The notes: generated from the letters alone by a model not told the origin. Shown: positions 1 through 7,211, counted from the first letter of the stretch. The stretch is DNA of 18,349 nucleotides from an uncultured Phascolarctobacterium sp. (GCA_905200645.1 CAJKLD010000036.1:1-18349), one strand, 5' to 3'. Numbers and translations are program-made.

Positions 1-13
1 GATACTCCCCTAT

Positions 14-52
14 AAAAATGGCTATTTATCAACTGTTTGTTGTGACATAGCC
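14..52 (-). terminator. Probable intrinsic terminator of the left-edge unknown gene
   Basis: Read on the minus strand just after the stop codon of the 61-888 gene, GGCTAT (52-47) pairs with ATAGCC (25-20). Inside it CAAC pairs with GTTG around a 5-nt loop, separated from the outer stem by a symmetric 4x4 internal loop. A run of five U residues (18-14) follows. The stem is interrupted and AT-rich, so termination strength is uncertain. Confidence 0.55.
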
Positions 53-60
53 TTAATTTT

Positions 61-888
61 TTACCGCCTAAGATATTTGCTGACCTGCTCTACATATCCA
101 TCTTTAGCACGCATTTCTGGTCTGCAGGCAACTACAATCTTACATACGCTACCTGTTCTTGTTATATATTCTGCTGTTGCTTCAACAAAAATATCGTTTT
201 TATTTTTACCACTCACCTTATTGCATCCTATAAATATTACGTTGTTGAATATCTTACCAAAAGGCATAAACCAATCGCTACCGGTAAGAAAAAGAATATG
301 TGTTGGCTGAAAATATTCAATTTCCTCTTGCAGAAGCTTAATACAAATATTTTCTTGCAAATTCTGCAATTTTGCAGATGGATTGCCTCCTAAACGCGGA
401 GAAATTTTATAAAGATTTGACCAACAAATATTTTCAAACCATCTTTCATTCCAATCAGTACGCCTACCATATAAATTTTCCCAAATTTCTTTTGTATCGC
501 ACCAAAAACGAGATCTTAAAAGATTATATGGATTATCGATAACAGTCTTATCATCCTCAACGCCTAAATTAGTTACTCCACGTTCATCTGTTGCAATCCA
601 TTCAAAACGATCCTTACCATATTTTAGAACTTGAGGTTGATTTGTCAAATTCGCCAAAGAAGCATTGACAAATTCTTCTTTGCTACCATCTTTGCCGGTA
701 TACTCCTTCCAACCGTTTACGGCACGCCCAACGAGCATCATACGAAAAGCTTTACCTGTAATGTCTTTAGCTGTTGCATAACGAAATCCCTGCATAGCAG
801 TAAACGACGCACATTCTTCCTTCTCCAAAACAGCAGCCCGTTGAATTATAGCAAAAAGTTCAGCATATATATTTCTTAATTTTTCCAT
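61..888 (-). CDS. Unknown protein, possibly with a uracil-DNA-glycosylase-like fold
   Basis: A 275-residue soluble protein that I cannot assign firmly. The ATG at 888 is chosen because AGGAGA lies just upstream; the frame opens further upstream only with a TTG and an unsupported ATG. Visible segments: an N-terminal helix (1-22); a hydrophobic strand ending in glycine, MLVGRAVNGW (51-60); a central Trp-rich stretch around WSNLYKIS (156-163) followed by GNPS (168-171); a helix then strand HILFLTG (197-203); and a late strand with VVACRPEMR (252-260). The order of strand-glycine, N-L-x-K plus P-S, 'P-x-x-I-L-x-L-x-G' and a terminal 'x-RP' loop resembles the uracil-DNA glycosylase superfamily. 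That is fold-level resemblance only; the canonical GQDPY and HPSP motifs are absent. No signal peptide or membrane segment. It is transcribed alone and is visibly AT-richer than the pyr genes, compatible with an accessory or transferred gene. Confidence 0.6.
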   Translation of the reverse strand: MEKLRNIYAELFAIIQRAAVLEKEECASFTAMQGFRYATAKDITGKAFRMMLVGRAVNGWKEYTGKDGSKEEFVNASLANLTNQPQVLKYGKDRFEWIATDERGVTNLGVEDDKTVIDNPYNLLRSRFWCDTKEIWENLYGRRTDWNERWFENICWSNLYKISPRLGGNPSAKLQNLQENICIKLLQEEIEYFQPTHILFLTGSDWFMPFGKIFNNVIFIGCNKVSGKNKNDIFVEATAEYITRTGSVCKIVVACRPEMRAKDGYVEQVSKYLRR

Positions 889-926
889 TTTTCTCCTCAT
901 ATCATGCAATATGATCAACTAAGTAA

Positions 927-954
927 ATTATATCATAGTAGTATCGAAAGTAAA
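927..954 (-). promoter_or_regulatory. Sigma-70-type promoter of the left-edge unknown gene
   Basis: On the minus strand, TTTACT (954-949) and a perfect TATAAT (932-927) are separated by 16 nt. Transcription would start near 920, about 30 nt before the ATG at 888. A short inverted repeat, ATCAT/ATGAT (901-905 and 911-915), lies in the leader just before the ribosome binding site. Confidence 0.6.
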
Positions 955-992
955 ATGCTGACTCTTTATTTTACTCATACCTTTTTACAACC

Positions 993-1025
993 AAAAACTG
1001 CTGCCAAGTAAAAACCTGACAGCAG
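993..1025 (-). terminator. Intrinsic terminator of the symporter gene
   Basis: On the minus strand an 11-bp stem (1025-1015 with 1008-998, two G-U pairs) has a 6-nt loop TTTTTA and is followed directly by five U residues (997-993). It lies about 20 nt past the symporter stop codon. Confidence 0.85.
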
Positions 1026-1045
1026 CAAAATTGAAGTTGAAATTT

Positions 1046-2440
1046 TTATTTTTCAGCAGTTTTTTTCGCAGGACTAATTAGAGCGACCACAAAATAAGTC
1101 ACAATGCACACTACCCATTCCAAATAAATTACATTGGGGAAAATCCTGATAGCCGGATAAACCTGCCACAGAATAATAGTTAAAAGTCCTGTCAGCAGTG
1201 TCCAAAAGCCTGCGGCTTTGGAAGTATAATGGGGAAAGAACAGCGCTACAAACACAATCATAGTGAAAGCAGCCGTCAAAGCAAGGCCAATCATAATGGT
1301 TCCCAAAATACTGGAAACGGTCATAGCCAGTCCCAAGGTCAAAATGCCGCTGATCATTACGCACATGCGGGTTACGAACAGCTGACGCTTTTCATCACAA
1401 TCAGGATTGATAAAGCGTTTATAAATATCGCTGGAGAACAAGGTGCCGGCGCTCAACAACAAGTTGCAGGCAGTAGATACGTCAGCAGCCCACAGAGCAG
1501 CTAAGGTTATACCGGCCAGTATGGGCTGCAAGCCGACAATAACCTGCGGCAGAGCCAGCGCAGCCTGCGCATCCGGAAACATAGCCTTAGCAACAATACC
1601 CAAAAAGGCAGCCAAAACGCCTACGGGAAGCATGATAATACCGCCCCAGACAAAGCCCTTTTTCGCCGTTTCTGCATCCTTAGCACCCAAGGAAATCTGC
1701 AAAATACTTTGCAGGGATAAGTTTACCGTAATCAAGGTTAAGCACCAGCTGGCTATGGTAACGGGCCCTACGCCGTCAATAAAGCTGAACCAAGGCACGT
1801 TGCTTGGCAATGCGGCCGCCAAGTTATCCATACTGCCAATTTTATTGAACTGAATAACGGTAGCTATCAAAATACCTACATAAATCAACACGATGTTCAA
1901 AACATTGGACAGAGATGCAGACCACATGCCACCGATAAAGGTAATGCCGATAAAGGTAATGGCGCTGACAATCATACCGGTTTTAAAATCAAAAATATCC
2001 GGCAGAATAGCGTGCAGAATACTGCCGCCGGCAATGTACTGCAAAGAAATAATTACCAGCTGAATAACAATTTGGCACAATACACCAAGAATTACTGCAT
2101 TAGTACCATGATGGCGTTCAATCAGCTCCGTGATGGTGGTAATGTTTTGTTCACGATATTTTTTCGCCATGAACAAACCCATTGCAATAGCGCCCAGCGC
2201 CCAAGCAATAGTGTACCAACCGGCGCTAAGGCCAACGCGGAAAGCCTGTTCGGATACGCCGATAGTAGATGCACCGCCAACGGCCAAACCAATAATAGTT
2301 ACGCAAATCAAGGGTGCGGACAGTTTACGTCCGGCAAGAGCATAGTTTTCATTGTTGCCCTCACTACGTTTTTTGGCATACCAAGAGATACCAAACAGAG
2401 CAGCAATATACAATATTAAGATGACAAGAGAAACAGGCAC
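1046..2440 (-). CDS. Sodium:solute symporter (SSS/SLC5 family)
   Basis: A 464-residue polytopic inner-membrane protein of the sodium:solute symporter family (TC 2.A.21), which couples Na+ entry to uptake of a small solute such as an amino acid, carboxylate or vitamin. The substrate cannot be read from sequence. Family marks: a hydrophobic first segment, then the ENYALAGR stretch (31-38, the usual 'D-Y-x-x-A-G-R'), and the conserved GGASTIGVSEQAFRVGLSAG stretch (55-74) leading into a Trp-containing helix. Further on is the 'NLSLQSILQISLGAKDAETAK' type cytoplasmic segment and about a dozen hydrophobic helices overall. The start is the GTG at 2440, preceded by AAGGAGG at 7 nt. The frame is open up to 2587, but that upstream part overlaps the promoter and leader and has no ribosome binding site. 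Single-gene unit with its own promoter and terminator; the long leader suggests post-transcriptional control. Confidence 0.88.
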   Translation of the reverse strand: MPVSLVILILYIAALFGISWYAKKRSEGNNENYALAGRKLSAPLICVTIIGLAVGGASTIGVSEQAFRVGLSAGWYTIAWALGAIAMGLFMAKKYREQNITTITELIERHHGTNAVILGVLCQIVIQLVIISLQYIAGGSILHAILPDIFDFKTGMIVSAITFIGITFIGGMWSASLSNVLNIVLIYVGILIATVIQFNKIGSMDNLAAALPSNVPWFSFIDGVGPVTIASWCLTLITVNLSLQSILQISLGAKDAETAKKGFVWGGIIMLPVGVLAAFLGIVAKAMFPDAQAALALPQVIVGLQPILAGITLAALWAADVSTACNLLLSAGTLFSSDIYKRFINPDCDEKRQLFVTRMCVMISGILTLGLAMTVSSILGTIMIGLALTAAFTMIVFVALFFPHYTSKAAGFWTLLTGLLTIILWQVYPAIRIFPNVIYLEWVVCIVTYFVVALISPAKKTAEK

Positions 2441-2569
2441 AAAAAATCCTCCTTTTTTACACAATACATGCCTGTCAAAGTATATGCAACGCCGCACTAG
2501 CGGTCGCCTATACGCCGCCCCATGCCAGCCTAATCGTGCAGGCTTCAACAAGATATATTTATAGATATC
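2441..2569 (-). promoter_or_regulatory. Long structured 5' leader of the symporter mRNA, function unknown
   Basis: About 130 nt lie between the predicted transcription start (~2569) and the GTG. Pairings seen by eye: AGCCT (2544-2540) with AGGCT (2531-2527) around an 8-nt loop; CCGC (2503-2500) with GCGG (2495-2492) around a 4-nt loop, enclosed by GTATA (2513-2509) with TATAC (2484-2480). A competing long-range pairing joins GCCTG (2543-2539) to CAGGC (2474-2470) and would exclude the first hairpin. The ribosome binding site sits in the loop between A6 (2458-2453) and T6 (2446-2441). I do not recognise a known riboswitch class. Confidence 0.4.
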
Positions 2570-2575
2570 GACTAA

Positions 2576-2604
2576 ATTATATACCATAAAAAAAAGTACG
2601 TCAA
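2576..2604 (-). promoter_or_regulatory. Sigma-70-type promoter of the symporter gene
   Basis: TTGACG (2604-2599) and TATAAT (2581-2576) are separated by 17 nt on the minus strand. This is near consensus, with transcription starting near 2569. It lies back to back with the divergent tRNA-Arg promoter. Confidence 0.75.
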
Positions 2605-2639
2605 TTAGTCAACTCGCTTTTATCTTTTATAAAAAAGCA

Positions 2640-2668
2640 TTGACAAAGCACAAATCAACGGATATAAT
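2640..2668 (+). promoter_or_regulatory. Consensus promoter of tRNA-Arg
   Basis: A perfect TTGACA (2640-2645), a 17-nt spacer and a perfect TATAAT (2663-2668). The predicted start, near 2675, is a few bases before the mature tRNA 5' end. A fully consensus promoter fits a highly expressed stable RNA. Confidence 0.85.
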
Positions 2669-2680
2669 ATCTATGTTGTC

Positions 2681-2757
2681 GGCCTCATAGCTCAGCTGGA
2701 TAGAGCGTTTGACTACGAATCAAAAGGTCGCAGGTTCGAGTCCTGCTGAGGTCACCA
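2681..2757 (+). tRNA. tRNA-Arg (anticodon ACG)
   Basis: A complete 77-nt cloverleaf. Acceptor GGCCTCA pairs with TGAGGTC (one G-U), discriminator A, and the 3' CCA is encoded. D stem is GCTC/GAGC. Anticodon stem is TTTGA/TCAAA with loop CTACGAA (2713-2719) and anticodon ACG (2715-2717). T stem is GCAGG/CCTGC with loop TTCGAGT. In bacteria the ACG wobble adenosine is normally deaminated to inosine by TadA, so this tRNA would read CGU, CGC and CGA arginine codons (family knowledge). It has its own promoter and terminator, so it is a single-gene unit. No integrated element is attached to its 3' end. Confidence 0.97.
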
Positions 2758-2768
2758 AACTGAAAACG

Positions 2769-2798
2769 AAGCTCATACTTCTATGTATGGGCTTTTTT
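2769..2798 (+). terminator. Intrinsic terminator of tRNA-Arg
   Basis: AAGCTCATAC (2769-2778) pairs with GTATGGGCTT (2785-2794, one G-U) around the loop TTCTAT and runs into six T residues (2793-2798). It begins 12 nt after the CCA end. Confidence 0.85.
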
Positions 2799-2985
2799 AT
2801 TTATATATTTATACATCGAACAAAAACACCATATTGCATATTCGCTCCAGAATATTCTTCTGGATTTCAGACCATTCTATGCCCCTATTTCACTTAACTA
2901 GATACGTTGTTTTTGAGTACGTCTTCTAAATAAATTAACCCCTTCTTCCCTTGAAAAGAGAGAAACACGGTTTTTTCTACAGTCT

Positions 2986-3047
2986 GAACACCAAATTGTG
3001 TTATTATTAAGTGACCAAACAAAAACAAATACACAATGGAGGTGTTC
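2986..3047. repeat. Imperfect 7+7 bp inverted repeat in the tRNA-TSUP intergenic region
   Basis: GAACACC (2986-2992) is complementary to GGTGTTC (3041-3047). Two or three bases inward, ATTGTGT (2995-3001) is complementary to ACACAAT (3031-3037), leaving a 29-nt centre. It is either a long RNA hairpin upstream of the TSUP gene or the remnant of a small mobile sequence; nothing decides between them. The rest of 2799-3149 is AT-rich. It holds a small CCAGAA/TTCTGG hairpin (2847-2863), no credible gene and no convincing promoter. Confidence 0.5.
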
Positions 3048-3149
3048 TCTTTTATTTCTCGTTTTTCCTACAAAAACTTGACGCTAGCATTAGGAAATAC
3101 CCTTTTTACTCTACATTAATTAAAACTCAAAGCAAAGAAGGCATATATA

Positions 3150-3908
3150 ATGATATTTTTTACAATGATTCTTTTAGGCATGCTACTGGGCTTCGCTGGT
3201 GCCGGAGGCGCAGGCCTGACCATAACTCTGTTAACGGTTGGCTTTGATGTGCCTATACATACCGCTTTAGCCGTCGCTTTATCCGCCATGAGCTTTACCA
3301 TGCTGTCCGGTACAATAAGTCATTTTCGCGAAGGTGACGTAAAGCTCCATATTGGTATAACAATAGGCTGCTTTGGTATACTAGGAGCCGCCGCCGGTGC
3401 ACAAGTAAGCAATATAATGCCTACCAAAACATTAACGACGGGAACTGCGGCTATGCTGCTGTTATCTACAGCATTTCTCTATATTGTACTTTTTCGTCAG
3501 GAAAAACTGCAAAGCTTTATCAATAAGCATGCTGTAAAAGCTACCGGCCTAAAATTTTACATTTACTCTATGTGCATCGGAACAATTACGGGCTTTTTAT
3601 CAGGAGCTTTCGGTATAGGCGCTACCGTATTTATTCAAATAAGCCTGATTCTTTTCTTGGGGCTTTCTCTCTATCATGCTATTGGCACAACAATGCTGAT
3701 AATCTTACCGATTGCTTTTTCCGGCGGCTTTAGCTATCTGCTAAACGGTCATTTAGATATAATAATCTTTTTACAAACTATCTGCGGTTTAACTATTGGC
3801 AGCTATGTTGGAGCCAAATTGACACGAATGGCATCTAAAAATGTACTACGCTATATAGTGATTTCTATGCCTACCATCGGCGGGCTATTATTGCTGTTCA
3901 AAAATTAG
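3150..3908 (+). CDS. TauE/SafE (TSUP) family membrane protein
   Basis: A 252-residue integral membrane protein of the TSUP family (Pfam TauE/SafE), whose members move sulfite, sulfonates, sulfoacetate or other small organic anions across the inner membrane; some are of unknown substrate. Evidence is the internal two-fold repeat typical of the family: glycine-rich GFAGAGGAG at 14-22 in the first half and GFLSGAFGIG at 148-157 in the second. There are about 7-8 hydrophobic helices, a short basic loop near 116-135 between halves, and a usual family length. Start is the ATG at 3150, preceded by AAGAAGG with 8 nt spacing; an ATG 15 nt downstream lacks a ribosome binding site. It stands alone, convergent with pyrE, and no sulfur gene is nearby, so substrate is open. 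Confidence 0.85.
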   Translation: MIFFTMILLGMLLGFAGAGGAGLTITLLTVGFDVPIHTALAVALSAMSFTMLSGTISHFREGDVKLHIGITIGCFGILGAAAGAQVSNIMPTKTLTTGTAAMLLLSTAFLYIVLFRQEKLQSFINKHAVKATGLKFYIYSMCIGTITGFLSGAFGIGATVFIQISLILFLGLSLYHAIGTTMLIILPIAFSGGFSYLLNGHLDIIIFLQTICGLTIGSYVGAKLTRMASKNVLRYIVISMPTIGGLLLLFKN

Positions 3909-3952
3909 ATCCTTTTTTAAATTGTGCTTAACTTAAAACTATATAAAACAGC

Positions 3953-4020
3953 TAACCCCTGAATAGTAATATACTCCTTACTTACCTAAAGCGTAGAAGT
4001 ATATTACTATTCAGGGGTTA
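3953..4020. terminator. Perfect 23-bp inverted repeat, likely bidirectional terminator between TSUP gene and pyrE
   Basis: The arm at 3953-3975 is an exact reverse complement of 3998-4020, 23 of 23 bases, with a 22-nt loop. It lies between two genes converging from opposite strands (stop at 3908 on plus, stop at 4054 on minus). On the plus strand it is followed by TTTT (4021-4024). On the minus strand the following U run (3949-3946) is displaced by four bases. Terminator function is inferred from position; the stem is much longer than usual for an intrinsic terminator. Confidence 0.65.
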
Positions 4021-4053
4021 TTTTACGTAAAGAAAAATTTAGGTTATGTCCAA

Positions 4054-4635
4054 TTATTTACCGGTTCTGCCGCGTTTGGTAAAAGGAATACCTTTAGCGC
4101 ACAAAGGGCAGGTATCCGGATCAAAAGTTTCTACATTCAAATGCAGCAAAGCTTCGGTACGAACGCCAAAATCTACTTTACCGCCGCTGCGGTCAACCAA
4201 TAGACCAACGCCCACCAATTCGCCGCCATGATCCTTAACAACTTCCATAACCTCTTTAACGCTGCCGCCGGTAGTAACAATATCCTCTACTACCAATACG
4301 CGAGTGCCTGCCGGAATTTGGAAGCCGCGGCGCAGAGTCATTTTGCCGTTTTCACGTTCGGTAAAAATAGCACGGGTGCCCAGTGCCTTACCAACCTCAT
4401 GGGACAAAAGAATGCCGCCGGTTACCGGGCCAACAACCAGTTCCACATTATCATTTGCATAACGGCGGGCAATTTCCTGGCACAAACGCTCGGTATATTT
4501 AGGGTGCTGGAGCACGTTAAATTTTTCTACATACATAGGGCTGTGCAGCCCGCTGGTCAGCAAAAAATGACCATGGAGCACTGCTTCGGTTTCCTCTAAC
4601 ATTTTAAGAACATCTTTTTCTTCTAATACGGACAT
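4054..4635 (-). CDS. pyrE: Orotate phosphoribosyltransferase
   Basis: A 193-residue cytosolic enzyme that transfers the phosphoribosyl group of PRPP to orotate, giving OMP, the fifth step of UMP synthesis. The type I phosphoribosyltransferase PRPP-binding signature VLVVEDIVTTGGS is at 113-125 with the acidic pair E117-D118. The flexible catalytic-loop region around TERENGKMTLRRG (92-104) is also present. A C-terminal C-P-L-C pair (176-179) and basic tail are typical of the PyrE subtype common in Clostridia-like and Thermus-like bacteria. Start ATG at 4635 has AAGGGAG 8 nt upstream. Last gene of the operon, 82 nt after pyrF; the long hairpin at 3953-4020 probably ends the transcript. Confidence 0.96.
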   Translation of the reverse strand: MSVLEEKDVLKMLEETEAVLHGHFLLTSGLHSPMYVEKFNVLQHPKYTERLCQEIARRYANDNVELVVGPVTGGILLSHEVGKALGTRAIFTERENGKMTLRRGFQIPAGTRVLVVEDIVTTGGSVKEVMEVVKDHGGELVGVGLLVDRSGGKVDFGVRTEALLHLNVETFDPDTCPLCAKGIPFTKRGRTGK

Positions 4636-4717
4636 TATTAATTCTCCCTTCTACTCTACCTCTGGCAGCCGCTTAAAGTACTGCTTATATAGCAACGCAT
4701 GTCTATTTTCTGTGAGC

Positions 4718-5431
4718 TTACTGTTTAATTTCGTCAACAATAGCTAAAGCGGCTTTTTGACGGTCTGCCGCTTTAGTAATAGGTCTGCCTACTACAATAT
4801 GGCTGGACCCGTTTTTGAATGCGCCTGCCGGTGTAGCTACGCGGCTTTGGTCATCAAGAGACGCACCTGCCGGACGCACGCCGGGAGTTACAATCAAAAA
4901 ATCCGGACCACAGGCTTCGCGAATACCTGCTGCCTCGCGCGGAGAAGCAACCACGCCGTCCATACCTGCCGCTTTAGCCAGCTTTGCCAAGGCAATTACC
5001 TGCTCTGCAATGGTATTTTTATAATTTAAATCAGCAAATTGCTCGTCGTCCATACTGGTCAAAATAGTTACGGCAATCAGCTTAGGCGCAGTACGTCCAG
5101 CCTTAGCAGCAGCCTCATGTACAGCCTTAACGGCTTCAGCCATCATCTTTTTGCCGCCAACAGCATGCACATTCATCATATCGGCACCCAAATCACTCAA
5201 AACAGTCAACGCATGCGCTACAGTATTAGGAATATCCTGCAGCTTCAAATCTAAAAATACATGCTTATCCTGTGCTTTTAAAAAGCGAATGATTTCGCTG
5301 CCGACTGCATAATACAGCTCCATACCTACTTTATAATAGCTTACAGCGTCGCCCAGCTCTAAAACGCAGGCTTTAGCTTGCTCCAAGGTGGGAAAATCAA
5401 GAGCAACAATCAGTCTGTCATCAGATTTCAT
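4718..5431 (-). CDS. pyrF: Orotidine 5'-phosphate decarboxylase
   Basis: A 237-residue TIM-barrel enzyme that decarboxylates OMP to UMP, the last pathway step. The catalytic D-x-K-x-x-D array is in DLKLQDIPNT (61-70: D61, K63, D66). K34 is in YKVG. The phosphate-binding loops TPGVRP (182-187) and VVGRPIT (213-219) close the barrel. Length is normal for the bacterial short form. Start ATG at 5431 is preceded by TAGGAG; this ribosome binding site overlaps the pyrD stop codon, and the genes are only 9 nt apart, so coupling is likely. Confidence 0.97.
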   Translation of the reverse strand: MKSDDRLIVALDFPTLEQAKACVLELGDAVSYYKVGMELYYAVGSEIIRFLKAQDKHVFLDLKLQDIPNTVAHALTVLSDLGADMMNVHAVGGKKMMAEAVKAVHEAAAKAGRTAPKLIAVTILTSMDDEQFADLNYKNTIAEQVIALAKLAKAAGMDGVVASPREAAGIREACGPDFLIVTPGVRPAGASLDDQSRVATPAGAFKNGSSHIVVGRPITKAADRQKAALAIVDEIKQ

Positions 5432-5440
5432 ATTTTTCTC

Positions 5441-6397
5441 CTATTTAAACAAAGGCATGGAAGCTTTGCCCTCGGGCAAGGCCAAGCCTACGATTTCTGT
5501 AATATTCTGCACCTTATGCCTATCTAAATATGCCAGCATACCATGCGCGATAGCTTCGGCAATATCGGGATGGACAAAGTTTGCCGTACCAACAGCTACG
5601 GCGCTGGCACCTGCCAGCATAAACTCAATAGCATCCTCTGCACACATAATGCCGCCCATACCAATAATAGGCACTTTTACTGCCTGCGCTACCTGATAAA
5701 CCAAGCGCACGGCAACAGGACGCACTGCCGGACCGGACAAGCCTCCGGTAATATTTCCTAAAACAGGACGCTGACGCTCAATATCAATTTTCGTACCCAA
5801 AAGCGTATTAATCATAGAAATAGCATCAGTACCGGCAGCTTCTACAGCCTTAGCCATAGAAACTATATCTGTAACATTAGGAGACAGTTTAGTAATTACC
5901 ATTTTCGAGGTATTTTTCTTGACCTGCTCCACAACCTCGGCTGCTGCCTCGGGACAGGTACCAAAAACAATACCACCTTCTTTGACGTTTGGACAAGAAA
6001 TGTTAATCTCTACGGCATCAACGCCGTCCACATCCAGCTTTTTTGCTACTGCGCCGTATTCCTCGGGAGAATGCCCATAGATATTGACGATTACGGGCAC
6101 GTCATACTTACGCAGCTCCGGCAAGGTATGCTCCAAAAAATAATCGCTGCCGGGATTTTCCAAACCGATACAGTTAAGCATACCGGAGGGAGTTTCTACT
6201 GCGCGCTGACCTTTGTTGCCAGCCGCAGGTAAAAGCGAGGTGCCTTTGACGGTTACGGCGCCTACCTTTTCCAAATCCAGAAAATCGGTAAACTCCAAAC
6301 CAAAGCCAAAGGTGCCGCTGCCAGTGGTTACAGGCGTAGCCATTTTTAGGCCGGCAACATCAACTGCCAAACGGCCATCATATAACGACTTTACCAT
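5441..6397 (-). CDS. pyrD: Dihydroorotate dehydrogenase B, catalytic (FMN) subunit
   Basis: A 318-residue FMN enzyme oxidising dihydroorotate to orotate. Class 1B is indicated by the catalytic cysteine in NISCPN (C135; class 2 has serine here), by the absence of an N-terminal membrane helix, and by the adjacent pyrK. Other marks are SGTFGFG (27-33), substrate-contacting NxxG in the LNCIGLENPG region (74-83) and GGLSGPA (218-224) near the FMN phosphate. The start is the ATG at 6397. Its ribosome binding site AGGAGG lies inside the pyrK end, and the ATG overlaps the pyrK stop region by 7 nt (GAATGGTAA). An upstream in-frame TTG at 6418 lacks support. It should form a heterotetramer with PyrK and use NAD+. 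Confidence 0.96.
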   Translation of the reverse strand: MVKSLYDGRLAVDVAGLKMATPVTTGSGTFGFGLEFTDFLDLEKVGAVTVKGTSLLPAAGNKGQRAVETPSGMLNCIGLENPGSDYFLEHTLPELRKYDVPVIVNIYGHSPEEYGAVAKKLDVDGVDAVEINISCPNVKEGGIVFGTCPEAAAEVVEQVKKNTSKMVITKLSPNVTDIVSMAKAVEAAGTDAISMINTLLGTKIDIERQRPVLGNITGGLSGPAVRPVAVRLVYQVAQAVKVPIIGMGGIMCAEDAIEFMLAGASAVAVGTANFVHPDIAEAIAHGMLAYLDRHKVQNITEIVGLALPEGKASMPLFK

Positions 6398-7158
6398 TCG
6401 CCCACCTCCTCGGCCCAAAATACGGGACCGTCCTTACACACCTTAATGCGCTTGCCAATACCCTCGCAGGCACAGGACAAGCATGCGCCTAAACCGCAGG
6501 CCATATATTTTTCCAAGGAAACCTGACATTTTACGCCTGCTTCTAAGCAAGCGCCTGCTACGGCGCGCATCATGGGAACGGGACCGCAGACATAAACGCA
6601 GTCATAGCCGCCCTCTGCCAAAAGCCGGGGCAACAGCGCCATGACGGTGCCTTTAGTGCCTTCGCTGCCGTCATCCGTAGTTAAAAACATTTTAGCGCAC
6701 AAGTCTCCGTAAAGCTGTTTCCAAAACAGTTCTTCAGCATTGCGTCCGCCCATTAAGATATCAGTATTCCCCACGCCAAAGCCTTCGGCCAAAAACAGCA
6801 GCGGAGCCAGTCCCAAGCCACCGCCAACTAACAGCGGTTTCTTAAAGCTCATGTCAAAGCCGCGGCCTAAAGGTCCTACTATACTTAAAACGTCGCCTGC
6901 ACAGACATCTGCTAAAATGTGCGTACCTTCACCAATGATACGATAAATCATGGTAAAAGTACCCTGTTCTTTATGAACTCCGGCTACGCCGAAGGGACGG
7001 CGCAGCAGCGGAGCAGTATTTTTGCACACCTGCACATTGACAAACTGCCCGGGGACAGCCTGTTCGGCAATTTCAGGTGCATAAATATCTATCAATTTTG
7101 TTGTTCTGTTAAGAATACGCTGACCAATTACCTTGGCCGCCGCAATAGTCTTTGCCAT
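6391..7158 (-). CDS. pyrK: Dihydroorotate dehydrogenase B, electron-transfer subunit
   Basis: A 255-residue flavin/iron-sulfur reductase of the ferredoxin-reductase superfamily that passes electrons from PyrD's FMN through a [2Fe-2S] cluster and FAD to NAD+. Domains in order: an FAD-binding beta-barrel with RRPFGV (53-58, the 'R-x-x-S/G' flavin motif); a nucleotide-binding domain with VGGGLGLAPL (111-120) and CGPVPMM (191-197); and a C-terminal cluster domain with C221, C226, C229 and C241. C231 is an extra cysteine. The spacing C-x4-C-x2-C is canonical; the fourth cysteine is slightly closer than in the proteins I remember. The ATG at 7158 follows GGGAGG by 7 nt; the longer frame from 7176 would use a TTG. 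It lies 53 nt after carB and overlaps pyrD by 7 nt. Confidence 0.95.
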   Translation of the reverse strand: MAKTIAAAKVIGQRILNRTTKLIDIYAPEIAEQAVPGQFVNVQVCKNTAPLLRRPFGVAGVHKEQGTFTMIYRIIGEGTHILADVCAGDVLSIVGPLGRGFDMSFKKPLLVGGGLGLAPLLFLAEGFGVGNTDILMGGRNAEELFWKQLYGDLCAKMFLTTDDGSEGTKGTVMALLPRLLAEGGYDCVYVCGPVPMMRAVAGACLEAGVKCQVSLEKYMACGLGACLSCACEGIGKRIKVCKDGPVFWAEEVGEW

Positions 7159-7211
7159 AATCAATCCTCCCAGCAAAACTTACTTTGCGTTCAGCTTTTG
7201 GCTAAAACCTT

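Noticed and set aside
2441..2587. N-terminal 49-residue extension of the symporter frame, starting at 2587
   Set aside because: It covers the promoter and leader, has no ribosome binding site, is Arg/Cys/His-rich and not membrane-like. The GTG at 2440 has a strong AGGAGG.
2681..2757. tRNA-Arg as an integration site for a genomic island
   Set aside because: No integrase, no repeated tRNA 3' end within the window and no block of foreign genes downstream; the tRNA is followed by its own terminator.
3011..3247. 78-codon open frame on the plus strand before and into the TSUP gene
   Set aside because: Out of frame with and overlapping the well-supported TSUP coding region, with no recognisable protein character. 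The GGAGG inside the inverted repeat does not precede a usable start of a real gene.
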